Positions 1 to 6,938 are shown, counted from the first letter of the stretch. The stretch is DNA of 10,103 nucleotides from Chloroflexota bacterium (GCA_024636135.1 JAGXHP010000069.1:1-10103), one strand, 5' to 3'. Translations and numbers: made by a program. The notes: generated by a model from the letters alone, not told the origin.

Positions 1-165
1 ACGCCAGCCGGACCACTCTCGGTTCGCGTCTCGCTCCGCATGACCGCGCATGGAATCGGGCTCGAGCACCTGGAGGAGCTCGCGGTGTGGGCGGTCGACC
101 ACTGCCCGGTCTCTGACGCCGTCCATCGCGGTGTTCCGCTCCATGTCGAGGTGTCCGACGCGTGA
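1..165 (+). CDS. OsmC-like family protein, C-terminal fragment (5' end outside window)
   Basis: Frame 1 is open from the first base to a TGA at 163-165 and gives 54 residues of a C-terminus. The segment D33-H34-C35-P36-V37-S38-D39-A40, followed by HRGVPLHVEV, matches the end of OsmC/Ohr-fold proteins. There the second redox cysteine sits in a CPxS motif on the long helix and is followed by a final beta strand. Family members reduce organic hydroperoxides or act on related thiol chemistry in the cytoplasm. Only the resolving-type cysteine (C35) is visible; the peroxidatic one would lie upstream, so activity cannot be judged. The stop overlaps the GTG start of the acetyltransferase (GTGA at 162-165), so the two are probably co-translated. 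The family call rests on about 20 residues. Confidence 0.6.
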   Translation, partial: TPAGPLSVRVSLRMTAHGIGLEHLEELAVWAVDHCPVSDAVHRGVPLHVEVSDA

Positions 166-1178
166 CGCCCGTCGTGGTCCGGGACGCACTTCCCGCCGAT
201 GCGGCGCGCATCGCCGAGGTCGCGCGGGCCAGCTTGACCGATACCTATGCGTCGATCTTCGAGCCCGCGTTCATCGAGGAGTTCATGGCGCGAGCTTACG
301 GCCCGGAGGCGCTCGCCCACGCCGCACAGGCCGCGCTGGCCGACGCCGACCGTCAATTCCTTGTCGCGGAACGCGATGGGCAGGTGGTCGCCTACGCACA
401 GTTCGGCCACGGGTCGCGTGGACCGGAGCTGACGCGGATCTACGCCGATCCGGCGCACTACGGGACCGGCGCCGGGCGCGCGCTGCTCTCCGAGCTGCAC
501 CAACGGATCGCGGATAGCGTGGATGCCTACGTGCTTGACGTCCATTCGCGCAACGAACGCGGGCGGCGCTTCTACGATCGAAACGGATTCGTCATCGTGG
601 GTGGGGGAGCCACGCCGGACTGCGACCTGACCCTCGAGCGCCGACTTCACCCCCGCCGCGTCGAGCTGCCGATTCGCCTCGAGCGCCTGGTTGTGCGAGC
701 GCTGCGCGACGACGACGGGGACCTCGAGCGCCTACACGCCATCTACGGCGACGCGGAGACGATGCGGTTCGTCGGCGCGTCCGGCCGACCTGTGCCGGAT
801 CCCGAGGCCACGCGGAGCGTCCTGCGCCACCTGCTGCAACACGACGATCTGCACGGCTTCAGCCTGTGGGCGCTCGACGAGATCGACGGCGAGCCGCTGG
901 TCGGCATCGCCGGTCTTGCCTGGGTCGAGGGCCACGGCCCGGACGTCGAGGCGGCGTACCTGCTGCGCCGCGACCGCTGGGGGCGTGGATATGCCACCGA
1001 GGCGCTGCGCGCCGTGCTCCGGGTGGGACATGAGCAGCTGGGCATCGAACGGATCGTGGCCCTCGCCTACCCGGACAACGCCGCCTCGCAGCGCGTCATG
1101 ACCAAAGCCGGCATGTGCCCGGACGGGACCCAGCACGCCTACGGGCGCGACCTGGCGCGCCACATCAGTCCGGCCTAG
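162..1178 (+). CDS. Tandem two-domain GNAT N-acetyltransferase
   Basis: This 338-residue protein holds two GNAT domains in tandem. GNAT enzymes transfer acetyl from acetyl-CoA to an amine. Domain 1 covers about residues 4-161. Its acetyl-CoA loop is H99-Y-G-T-G-A-G105, after strand ELTRIYAD, and it ends with the classic N131-ERGRRFYDRNGF segment. Domain 2, about residues 170-332, is of the RimJ/RimL type. It opens with IRLERLVVRALRDDD, has the acetyl-CoA loop R270-DRWGRGYATEA, and ends NAASQRVMTKAGM. The GTG at 162 is chosen because it gives a GTGA overlap with the preceding stop, lies about 8 bases after GAGGTG (148-153), and starts directly on domain 1. The substrate is unknown. The product could be a fusion acting on two substrates, or one domain may be structural. 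Family confidence is high. Confidence 0.88.
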   Translation: MTPVVVRDALPADAARIAEVARASLTDTYASIFEPAFIEEFMARAYGPEALAHAAQAALADADRQFLVAERDGQVVAYAQFGHGSRGPELTRIYADPAHYGTGAGRALLSELHQRIADSVDAYVLDVHSRNERGRRFYDRNGFVIVGGGATPDCDLTLERRLHPRRVELPIRLERLVVRALRDDDGDLERLHAIYGDAETMRFVGASGRPVPDPEATRSVLRHLLQHDDLHGFSLWALDEIDGEPLVGIAGLAWVEGHGPDVEAAYLLRRDRWGRGYATEALRAVLRVGHEQLGIERIVALAYPDNAASQRVMTKAGMCPDGTQHAYGRDLARHISPA

Positions 1179-2419
1179 CGACGACCGCCCGCCATGCGGA
1201 CCGCATCGGGTCGCCGGCGCAGCCGCAGCATGGCAACGATGCCGACCGCCGGCCCCGCCGCCAGGATGGCGAAGGCCAGCGTCCACGATTGCTGATCGGT
1301 CGGATCGAGGAGGCCGATGCCGACCATCGTGATACCGGTGAGCAGGAACCCCGCGGCCGTCTGGAGCGCAAGGGCGGATCCCGCCGTGCCGGGTGGGGAG
1401 AGCTCGCTCACCGCAGTCGAGAACTGGGCCGAATCGGCCACGACCGTGATGCCCCACACGACGAGGACGACGACGACGATGGCCGTGGGCGCGCCGAACA
1501 GGAGTCCGGCGACGATCGCGCTCGAGCCGGAGAGGGCCATCGCGGCGATCGTGAGGGTCGTGCGGCCGAGCCGATCCGCGAGCGCTCCCGCGGCGACGCA
1601 ACCCACCGCACCGGACCCGACAACCAGGAACGCGATTGCGCTCGATGCGGCCGCCGGCACGTTGCCGGACAGGGCCAGGCTGGCCGCGACGAACGCGGGG
1701 ACCCACGTCCACATCGCGTAGAGCTCCCACATGTGCCCGAGATAGCCGAGGTTGGCAAGCTGGACACTGCGCTCACCGAGCGCGGAGCGCGCCATGCGCA
1801 GGCTGAGCCGCGCGGCGGGGACGTCCATCGGCCCGTCGCGCACGCCGTACCAGGCAAGGAGCGTTGCCGCCAGGCAGGGGACCGTCGCCGCGAGCACGAT
1901 GGTTCGCCAGTCATGGTCGGCCACGGCGCCCAGGGCGCGGATCAGGTGCGGCAGAGCAGAGCCGAAGGTGATGGCGCCGATGAGCACGCCGACCGCCAGC
2001 CCGCGCCGCGTTCTGAACCAACCGGACAGGACCTTCATGGCCACCGGGTACACCGCGGCGATTCCTGCGCCGCTCAGCGCCCGCAGCGGGAGGGCCGTGG
2101 CGAGATCGGTCGCGACGAGCGCGAAGGCCGCATTGGCGGCGGCCGCCAGGAGCGCACCGCCGGCGACGAGGCGTCGTGCCGGGATGACGTCGGCCGCTCC
2201 GGTGAAGGCGATCACGAGCGCACCGACGACGAATCCGAGCTGGACGGCCACCGTCAGCAGGACCGTCTCCAGCGTGCCGATGCCCCAGTCGGCGGCGATC
2301 AGGGGAGCCACGGCCGCGGCGCTGAACCACGGGACGAGGGCCAGCAGGACGGTCGCCGCCAGGATCGCGAGCTGACGCCAGCGGCCGTCGTCGGCCCGAT
2401 CGGCGGGGGAGTCGGTCAC
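1175..2419 (-). CDS. Major facilitator superfamily (MFS) transporter
   Basis: The protein has 414 residues and is mostly hydrophobic, with about 12 membrane segments, the usual MFS size. Visible MFS marks are R137-T-R-R-G-LAVG around residues 137-145, typical of the loop before TM5, and G279-A-L-A-D-R-L-G-R286, a good second-half motif A (GxxxDxxGR). L227-GHMWELYAMWTW239 and the ADSAQFSTAVSEL stretch (328-340) resemble NarK/cyanate-type MFS subfamilies, but substrate cannot be read from sequence. The GTG at 2419 is chosen over upstream in-frame starts because the longer N-terminus is Arg/Gly-rich shadow of the MaoC gene and this start overlaps the MaoC stop as GTGA (2416-2419). It is last in the hydrolase-MaoC-MFS operon, suggesting import or export of a small acid or ester handled by those enzymes (inference). 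Its stop interlocks with the convergent GNAT stop. Confidence 0.88.
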   Translation of the reverse strand: MTDSPADRADDGRWRQLAILAATVLLALVPWFSAAAVAPLIAADWGIGTLETVLLTVAVQLGFVVGALVIAFTGAADVIPARRLVAGGALLAAAANAAFALVATDLATALPLRALSGAGIAAVYPVAMKVLSGWFRTRRGLAVGVLIGAITFGSALPHLIRALGAVADHDWRTIVLAATVPCLAATLLAWYGVRDGPMDVPAARLSLRMARSALGERSVQLANLGYLGHMWELYAMWTWVPAFVAASLALSGNVPAAASSAIAFLVVGSGAVGCVAAGALADRLGRTTLTIAAMALSGSSAIVAGLLFGAPTAIVVVVLVVWGITVVADSAQFSTAVSELSPPGTAGSALALQTAAGFLLTGITMVGIGLLDPTDQQSWTLAFAILAAGPAVGIVAMLRLRRRPDAVRMAGGRR

Positions 2420-2835
2420 GGCGTGTCGGGTCGCATCGTGTAGACGAGGCACTCTCCGCGGAGCACCTGCGTCCCGTCGCCGAGCCGAGCGACGCATCGC
2501 AGGCGCGTGATCGGCTTGTCGTCCCGCGCCTCGATCACCTCCACCTCGGCGGTCACGGTGTCGCCGATCGCGACCGGCGCCGGGTAGTCCCACTCCTGGT
2601 GCAGGAAGACGCTGCCGGGTCCGGGAAGCTCCATCGCCACCAGCGCGTTGAACAGCCCGGTTGTCAGGCCGCCCTGTACCACCAGCCGTCCGACCCGCGT
2701 TCGCTCGGCGAAGGACGCATCGAAATGCAGGGGATTCCGGTCGCCGCTGAGCTGGGCGAACGCCTCGACATCGGCGTCGTTGAACGTCCGGGTCATCGTT
2801 GCCCGCGCGCCGACGGGTGGGGCGCTCCAGGTCAC
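2416..2835 (-). CDS. MaoC-like hot-dog dehydratase / (R)-specific enoyl-CoA hydratase family
   Basis: This 139-residue single hot-dog domain protein carries the hydratase-2 motif L29-S-G-D32-R-N34-P-L-H37-F-D. In the family, the Asp and His add water across the double bond of trans-2-enoyl-CoA, and both are present here. G55/G56 in VVQGGLTTGLFNAL fits the central helix, and the rest is strand-rich as expected. Length is normal for a one-domain MaoC protein. The GTG start at 2835 overlaps the hydrolase stop as GTGA (2832-2835) and has GAGGG about 6 bases upstream. An internal ATG at 2796 is possible but would remove only 13 poorly conserved residues. It lies between an alpha/beta hydrolase and an MFS transporter. 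Short MaoC proteins may also act on hydroxyacyl-CoA or in acyl-carrier-protein pathways, so the exact substrate is open. Confidence 0.85.
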   Translation of the reverse strand: MTWSAPPVGARATMTRTFNDADVEAFAQLSGDRNPLHFDASFAERTRVGRLVVQGGLTTGLFNALVAMELPGPGSVFLHQEWDYPAPVAIGDTVTAEVEVIEARDDKPITRLRCVARLGDGTQVLRGECLVYTMRPDTP

Positions 2836-3662
2836 CGATCGCCCTCGGCCAGGAACGCCTCGACGACAGCGTCGTAGTCGGTGAACGAGCTTCGCACCGT
2901 GTGGCCGCAGCTCGGGTCGGTCACGAACCGCGAGCCGGGGATCGCATCCGCCACCTGCCGCGTTGCCGCGAGCGGCACGACCTGGTCGAGCTCGCCGGCA
3001 AGAACGAGGACCGGGATCCCGATCTCGGCCAGCCGATCGGTGACGAACGAGCTCGGATCGAGGGTCGCACGCAGCTCGCCGACGAAGCGCTCCGGCGTCG
3101 CCGGCCGTGGCTGGAGGCTCGCCGCCGCCGCGAACCCGCCCGACTCGCCCTCGCTGGCCGCCTTCATCTGCTGCGCCATCATGCCGAAGAACGTTTCCCA
3201 CTCGCCGGCCTCGGCCAACTCGATCCAGCGGCCCATGCGGGCAGCCATCGGCGAGTTCGGTGGCGTTTCCGACGAGACGGCGGCCAGCACCAGGCGATCA
3301 ACGAGCTCAGGACGATCCACGGTCAGCCACAGGCTGATCCGGCCGCCTCCCGATTCCGCCTCGATGCTCACCGGGCCGATGCCGAGGTCGCGAAGGGCGA
3401 TCGCCACCCCATCGGCGATCACCCGCGGATGCATGATGCGGTTCGCGTCGGCGGGGTCGTCGGGGATCGGGCGCCCGAGGATGGTGACCGGGCGTTGTTC
3501 GGCACGCGATGCCCAGCGACGGCCCAGCAGCTGCTCGGTTCCGCTCAGTCGTCTGAACCCCGTCTCGACGCCCCCGAGCACGACGAGCGGCATGCCCGTG
3601 CCGCCAGGCAGGGTCAGGGACTCGATCGTCCCGCCGGGGATCGGATGCTGCTGGATCGTCAT
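2832..3662 (-). CDS. Alpha/beta hydrolase
   Basis: The protein is 276 residues from the chosen ATG. The fold shows as strand PLVVLGG (25-31), nucleophile-elbow region I100-E-A-E-S104-G-G-G-R, the acid D226 in VLVLAGELDQVVP, and H254 in SCGHTV. S104, D226 and H254 are therefore the probable catalytic triad. The elbow is A-E-S-G-G, not the canonical GxSxG, and the usual oxyanion HG after the first strand is GG. Members of this superfamily hydrolyse esters, amides or lactones; the substrate is not predictable. The start is uncertain. ATG 3662 has an AGGA-like sequence about 8 bases upstream, and ATG 3671 adds three residues and lies inside a perfect inverted repeat. Longer in-frame starts run into gatC. 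It is first in the operon with MaoC and MFS genes. Confidence 0.82.
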   Translation of the reverse strand: MTIQQHPIPGGTIESLTLPGGTGMPLVVLGGVETGFRRLSGTEQLLGRRWASRAEQRPVTILGRPIPDDPADANRIMHPRVIADGVAIALRDLGIGPVSIEAESGGGRISLWLTVDRPELVDRLVLAAVSSETPPNSPMAARMGRWIELAEAGEWETFFGMMAQQMKAASEGESGGFAAAASLQPRPATPERFVGELRATLDPSSFVTDRLAEIGIPVLVLAGELDQVVPLAATRQVADAIPGSRFVTDPSCGHTVRSSFTDYDAVVEAFLAEGDR

Positions 3663-3664
3663 CG

Positions 3665-3686
3665 GCGCCATCCTGCCAGATGGCGC
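3665..3686. promoter_or_regulatory. Perfect 8-bp inverted repeat between divergent operons
   Basis: Arms GCGCCATC (3665-3672) and GATGGCGC (3679-3686) are perfect inverted complements separated by CTGCCA. The 22-bp element fills most of the gap between the hydrolase (minus) and gatC (plus) starts and ends one base before the putative gatC -10 box. It covers the alternative hydrolase ATG at 3671. It could be an operator for a dimeric regulator of both units, or a hairpin at the hydrolase 5' end. Part of the symmetry could come from an ATGGCGC start-codon context appearing on both strands. Confidence 0.4.
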
Positions 3687-3692
3687 TACCAT
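3687..3692 (+). promoter_or_regulatory. Putative -10 box of gatC (leaderless-type promoter)
   Basis: TACCAT fits TANNNT and ends 6 bases before the gatC ATG at 3699, so transcription would start at or next to the A of the start codon. No Shine-Dalgarno sequence lies before this ATG, and no convincing -35 box is seen. This arrangement is the one described for leaderless genes in Deinococcus-Thermus and actinobacteria. The aminotransferase at 7766 shows the same arrangement. Confidence 0.5.
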
Positions 3693-3698
3693 CGGTGC

Positions 3699-3998
3699 AT
3701 GGCATCCATCGACCGAGCCGACGTCGAGCACGTCGCCCACCTCGCGCGGCTTCACCTGGACGATGACGAGGTGGACCGCATGCAGGCGCAGCTCTCGAAC
3801 ATCCTCGAGGCGGTGGAGACGCTGCGCGACGTCGACACGAGCAGCGTCGGGCCGACGGCGAGCGTGATCGAGCTTGAGAACGTCATGCGCGATGACGTGG
3901 CCACGGCCCCCATGCCGCGCGCCGTGACGCTGGCCAACGCGCCGCTGCGCGACGACCCCTACCTGCGCGTCCCGACGGTCCTCGAGGAGGGCCGGTGA
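3699..3998 (+). CDS. gatC: Aspartyl/glutamyl-tRNA amidotransferase subunit C
   Basis: GatC is the small subunit that clamps GatA and GatB together in the cytoplasmic GatCAB complex. That complex converts Glu-tRNA(Gln) and/or Asp-tRNA(Asn) to the amidated forms, using ammonia from glutamine and ATP. The 99-residue length is typical. Family marks are V9-EHVAHLARLHL near the N-terminus, the EVDRMQAQLSNILEAVETL helix (residues 24-42), VDTSSVGPTAS, and the C-terminal LRDDPYLRVP region that normally wraps GatA. The ATG at 3699 places residue 1 just before the conserved helix. Longer in-frame extensions antisense to the hydrolase are shadow. The gene is followed by gatA with a GTGA overlap and probably heads an operon extending to 6895. 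Confidence 0.95.
   Translation: MASIDRADVEHVAHLARLHLDDDEVDRMQAQLSNILEAVETLRDVDTSSVGPTASVIELENVMRDDVATAPMPRAVTLANAPLRDDPYLRVPTVLEEGR
3984..3990 (+). promoter_or_regulatory. Shine-Dalgarno sequence of gatA
   Basis: GAGGAGG lies inside the last codons of gatC and is 4 bases from the GTG start at 3995. It is the clearest ribosome binding site in the window and fixes the non-ATG start of gatA. Its presence also shows that this organism uses anti-Shine-Dalgarno pairing for internal operon genes, while gatC itself has none. Confidence 0.75.
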
Positions 3999-5503
3999 GC
4001 GTTCAGCTCGTCCCCGATGGCACGATCTCGGAGGCGTCAGAGGCGCTACGCGACCACAGCGTGAGCGCCCGGGAGCTGACCGACGCCTGCCTGGCCCGGA
4101 TCGAGCGCGATGGAGAGCGCCTGAACACTTTTCTCGCCGTCGATCCCGAGGCGGCGCAGCACGCGGCCGACGAGGCCGATGCGGCCCTGGCGCGCGGCGA
4201 GGGCGCCGACCGCCCGCTGCTGGGGGTCCCGTATGCCCTCAAGGACATCTTCGTGACGCGGGCGCTCGACTTCGACGGGTCGCCGCTCCCCGGCGGTCTG
4301 CCGACGACCGCGGGCTCGTTCATCCTCGAGGGCTATCTGTCGCCGTTTCCATCGGCGGCGCAAGCACGGCTGGAGGAAGCCGGCGCGATCCTGCTGGGCA
4401 AGACCAACTGCGACGAGTTCGCCATGGGCTCCTCGAACGAGAACAGCGCCTACGGCCCGGTCCGCAACCCGTGGGACGAGACCACCGTGCCCGGCGGCTC
4501 GTCCGGCGGCTCGTCTGCTGCGGTCGCGGGGGGCCAGGCGTACTTCGCGCTCGGCACCGACACCGGCGGCAGCATCCGCCAGCCAGCGTCGCTCACCGGC
4601 ACCGTCGGAATGAAGCCCACGTACGGTCGAGTGAGCCGATGGGGGATGATCGCCTTCGCCTCGAGCCTCGACCAGTGCGGCCCGTTCACGCGCTCGGTGC
4701 GCGACTCGGCCCTGGTGCTCGGCGCGATCGCCGGCCACGATCCGCTCGACTCTACGAGCGTCGACGTCCCCGTGCCTGACTACGTGGCGGCGCTGACCGG
4801 CGACGTGAAGGGTCTGCGCCTCGGCGTGCCGCGCGAGTACTTCGTGGCGGGCATGGAGCCTGGCGTGGAGGCCGCCGTGCGGGCCGCCATCGAGGTCCTG
4901 CGCGACCTGGGCGCCGAGATCGTGGACGTCAGCCTTCCCTCGACCGACCGCGGCCTGGCCACGTACTACATCATCGCGCCGGCCGAAGCATCGGCGAACC
5001 TGGCCCGCTTCGACGGCGTGCGCTACGGGGTGTCTGCCGCCGCCGACGAGCTGTGGGAGAACTACACGCGCACCCGGGGGGCCGGATTCGGGGCCGAGGT
5101 CAAGCGCCGGATCATGCTCGGCACCTATGCTCTGTCGGCCGGCTACTACGACGCGTACTACGTCAAGGCACAGCAGGTGCGGACGCTCATCAAGGCCGAG
5201 TTCGACGAGGTGCTGTCGAGCGTGGACGCCCTCCTCGCGCCGACGTCGCCGAATGTTGCCTTCAAGCTCGGTGCCAAGGTGGATGACCCGCTGGCCATGT
5301 ACCTCAACGACGCCTGCACCCTTCCCGTGAACATCGCCGGCCTGCCCGGCATCAGCGTCCCGTGCGGCCTGTCGGACGGGCTGCCGGTCGGGTTGCAGGT
5401 GATCGGGCGCGCATTCGACGAGACGACGATCCTGCGCATCGCCGATGCCTACGAGCGCGCGGCCGGCTTCGCCGAGCTGCGAGCACCGACGGCGCATGCC
5501 TGA
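3995..5503 (+). CDS. gatA: Aspartyl/glutamyl-tRNA amidotransferase subunit A
   Basis: GatA is the glutaminase subunit of GatCAB and releases ammonia from glutamine for transamidation of mischarged tRNA. It belongs to the amidase signature family. The Ser-cisSer-Lys triad is complete: K83 in ALKDIF, S169 in PGGSSGGSSAAV, and S193 in GTDTGGSIRQPA. The S169-S193 distance is 24, as in the family. GTYALSAGYYDAYY, DPLAMYLND and the PVNIAGLPGISVPCG stretch are strong GatA marks. At 502 residues it is slightly longer than the usual roughly 485, mainly because of about 11 extra residues (D92 to about P103, DFDGSPLPGG) between the catalytic-lysine strand and the TT-x-x-S-x-x-LE segment. The GTG start overlaps the gatC stop and has a strong ribosome binding site. 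gatB is not adjacent and must be elsewhere. Confidence 0.97.
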   Translation: MSVQLVPDGTISEASEALRDHSVSARELTDACLARIERDGERLNTFLAVDPEAAQHAADEADAALARGEGADRPLLGVPYALKDIFVTRALDFDGSPLPGGLPTTAGSFILEGYLSPFPSAAQARLEEAGAILLGKTNCDEFAMGSSNENSAYGPVRNPWDETTVPGGSSGGSSAAVAGGQAYFALGTDTGGSIRQPASLTGTVGMKPTYGRVSRWGMIAFASSLDQCGPFTRSVRDSALVLGAIAGHDPLDSTSVDVPVPDYVAALTGDVKGLRLGVPREYFVAGMEPGVEAAVRAAIEVLRDLGAEIVDVSLPSTDRGLATYYIIAPAEASANLARFDGVRYGVSAAADELWENYTRTRGAGFGAEVKRRIMLGTYALSAGYYDAYYVKAQQVRTLIKAEFDEVLSSVDALLAPTSPNVAFKLGAKVDDPLAMYLNDACTLPVNIAGLPGISVPCGLSDGLPVGLQVIGRAFDETTILRIADAYERAAGFAELRAPTAHA

Positions 5504-6080
5504 GATCAGCCACGTCCGGATCCAGGTGCCCGAGCAGGGGCCGCTGAACCGAATCCTGCGCGAGGGCGGGGCGCAGTCGTTTCCGCAGTGGCTGTACGCC
5601 GAGCCCGGCGACGACTCGCGGATCGTGTGGTGGGGCATCCGCGACGCTCCGACCCAGATGCTCGACGTGCCCGAGGCCTCGGATGCGCGCCACGGGCTCT
5701 TCCCGCGCGCCGTCGACGACTGGACCGAAGCGCCTCGCGGCCTCGTGCTCGCCACGGTCGATGCCGATCGAGCCGCCGCGGACCTGGCGCCCGCGCTCGG
5801 GGACGCGTGGACCGACGCGACCCAGGACGACCTGCTCGGTGCGCGCTGCCGCCGCATGACCCTGGGCCGCAGCACGCTCATCCTGGCCGAGCCGAGCACC
5901 GAGGGCTACGCCGCGGCGTGCCTTGCTCGCTTCGGCGAGGGTCCGATCGCCATGGTGCTGGATGGGACGACCAGCGCCGGCCGCGCATCGACCACGAACC
6001 CCGTCACGGGCAGCCCGTCCACGTACGTGCGCATCGGCCCGGGAACGGCGCCGACGCTGATCTTCCTCCCGGCGCGATGA
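5496..6080 (+). CDS. Probable VOC (glyoxalase/bleomycin-resistance fold) family protein
   Basis: The protein has 194 residues and no exact match that I recognise. The pattern resembles glyoxalase-like proteins. The N-terminal half starts ISHVRIQVPE. The second half has a strand RGLVLATVDADRAAADL (81-97), then C118-RRMTLGRSTLILAEP (to 133), then FGEGPIAMVLDG (146-157). These are the usual order of a VOC betaalphabetabetabeta unit: a 'DVDAAAA' helix, a short strand, a product-like 'LAEP' strand and a 'GEGP' turn. Metal ligands cannot be assigned with confidence. The ATG at 5496 overlaps the gatA stop by 8 bases and is preferred to upstream starts inside gatA. The gene overlaps the next by ATGA. 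Its presence behind gatCA probably reflects operon packing rather than a tRNA role (inference). Confidence 0.55.
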   Translation: MPEISHVRIQVPEQGPLNRILREGGAQSFPQWLYAEPGDDSRIVWWGIRDAPTQMLDVPEASDARHGLFPRAVDDWTEAPRGLVLATVDADRAAADLAPALGDAWTDATQDDLLGARCRRMTLGRSTLILAEPSTEGYAAACLARFGEGPIAMVLDGTTSAGRASTTNPVTGSPSTYVRIGPGTAPTLIFLPAR

Positions 6081-6895
6081 CCGAGGGCGAAGCGCATCGC
6101 CGCGTTGTCGAGGCGTGGCGCACGCAGCGCTACGCCGCCCTGCGCCGCGATCTGGGCTGGCTCAGCCTTGCCGGCCTCGACTGGCTGCGCGACGGTGTGA
6201 ACCGCGTCGGCAGCGGGGCCGATGCGGACATCGTGCTGCCCGACGGTCCGGCGCTGGCGGGCATCCTGACCGTCACGTCGGGAGTCGTCACGGCAGAGGG
6301 CGAGTGGACGCGTGCCGGCACGCCCGTGGACGGACTGCAGCTGGCGGACGACCGGCACGACGAGCCCACGATCCTCGAGCTCGGCTCGCTGCGAAGCTGC
6401 ATCATCAGGCGGGGCGAACGGCTGGCGCTGCGGACGTGGGATCTCGAGGCGCCGCAGCGGCAGGCATTCGATGGCATCGAGCATTGGCCGGTGGATCCGC
6501 ACTGGCGTGTCGAGGCGCGCTTCGAGCGTGTCGCCGACCGAACGCTGCCTGTCCCCGACGTGATCGGGACGACCGAGCGGAAATCCTCCCCGGGCGACGT
6601 CGTCTTCGAGCGCGGCGGAGCGCGGTTCCGCCTCCAGGCGCTGGACGGTGGCGAGAGCGGCGAGCTGTTCATTGTGTTCGGCGACGCGACGAATGGATCG
6701 GACAGCTACGGCGGCGGCCGCTTCCTGTACACCGAGGCGCCTGACGCCGACGGCCGGGTGGTGGTGGACTTCAACCGGGCCTACAACCCGCCATGCGTGT
6801 TCACGCCCTACGCGACGTGTCCCTTGCCGTGGCAGGAGAACCGGCTCGCGATTCGGGTTGAGGCAGGGGAGCGCGCATACCGCCTGGCGACGTAG
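6077..6895 (+). CDS. DUF1684 domain-containing protein
   Basis: The protein has 272 residues and its whole length matches the DUF1684 pattern. The N-terminal W27-LSLAGLDWLRDGVNRVGS46 is followed by DIVLPDG. Further on come PVPDVIGT with a charged run, then F201-GDATNGSDSYGGGRFLYTE. The hallmark C-terminal block is D231-FNRAYNPPC, TPYATCPLP and ENRLAIRVEAGE. The biochemical role of this family is not established to my knowledge, so none is assigned. Two conserved cysteines (C240, C248) and the surrounding Asn/Asp/Pro residues suggest a conserved pocket (inference). No signal peptide or membrane segment is seen, so a cytoplasmic location is likely. The ATG at 6077 overlaps the previous stop in ATGA. 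It is the last gene of the gatCA transcription unit, with hairpins just downstream. Confidence 0.88.
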   Translation: MTEGEAHRRVVEAWRTQRYAALRRDLGWLSLAGLDWLRDGVNRVGSGADADIVLPDGPALAGILTVTSGVVTAEGEWTRAGTPVDGLQLADDRHDEPTILELGSLRSCIIRRGERLALRTWDLEAPQRQAFDGIEHWPVDPHWRVEARFERVADRTLPVPDVIGTTERKSSPGDVVFERGGARFRLQALDGGESGELFIVFGDATNGSDSYGGGRFLYTEAPDADGRVVVDFNRAYNPPCVFTPYATCPLPWQENRLAIRVEAGERAYRLAT

Positions 6896-6898
6896 CAC

Positions 6899-6910
6899 CG
6901 CGGGTCCGCG
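6899..6910 (+). terminator. Candidate U-less terminator hairpin after DUF1684 gene
   Basis: Arms CGCGG and CCGCG flank GT, three bases after the stop at 6893-6895. The stem is short (5 bp nominal, 4 bp with a 4-base loop) and lacks a T tract, so terminator function is weakly supported. Its GGGTCC centre is the same as in the hairpin at 9729-9746. Confidence 0.3.
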
Positions 6911-6938
6911 AAGCTGCGAACGAAGGTACCAATCACAA

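Noticed and set aside
1455..1485. CGA/GAC triplet run as a possible microsatellite
   Set aside because: It encodes a run of valines in an MFS membrane helix (GAC on + is GTC on -), so protein composition explains it.
1175..2593. Longer MFS protein starting at 2593
   Set aside because: The extra 58 residues are Arg/Gly-rich, overlap the MaoC gene in another frame, and add no membrane segment. The GTG at 2419 couples exactly to the MaoC stop.
2799..3998. A 399-codon + frame that would give gatC a 300-residue N-terminal extension
   Set aside because: The extension is antisense to the alpha/beta hydrolase and Arg-rich. The normal 99-residue GatC begins at the ATG at 3699 with a good -10 box.
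4046..5899. Open minus-strand frame of 617 codons antisense to gatA
   Set aside because: It is Arg/Ala/Gly/His-rich with no recognisable motif, and lies exactly opposite the well-conserved gatA and its follower. In DNA of this GC content such long antisense frames arise by chance.
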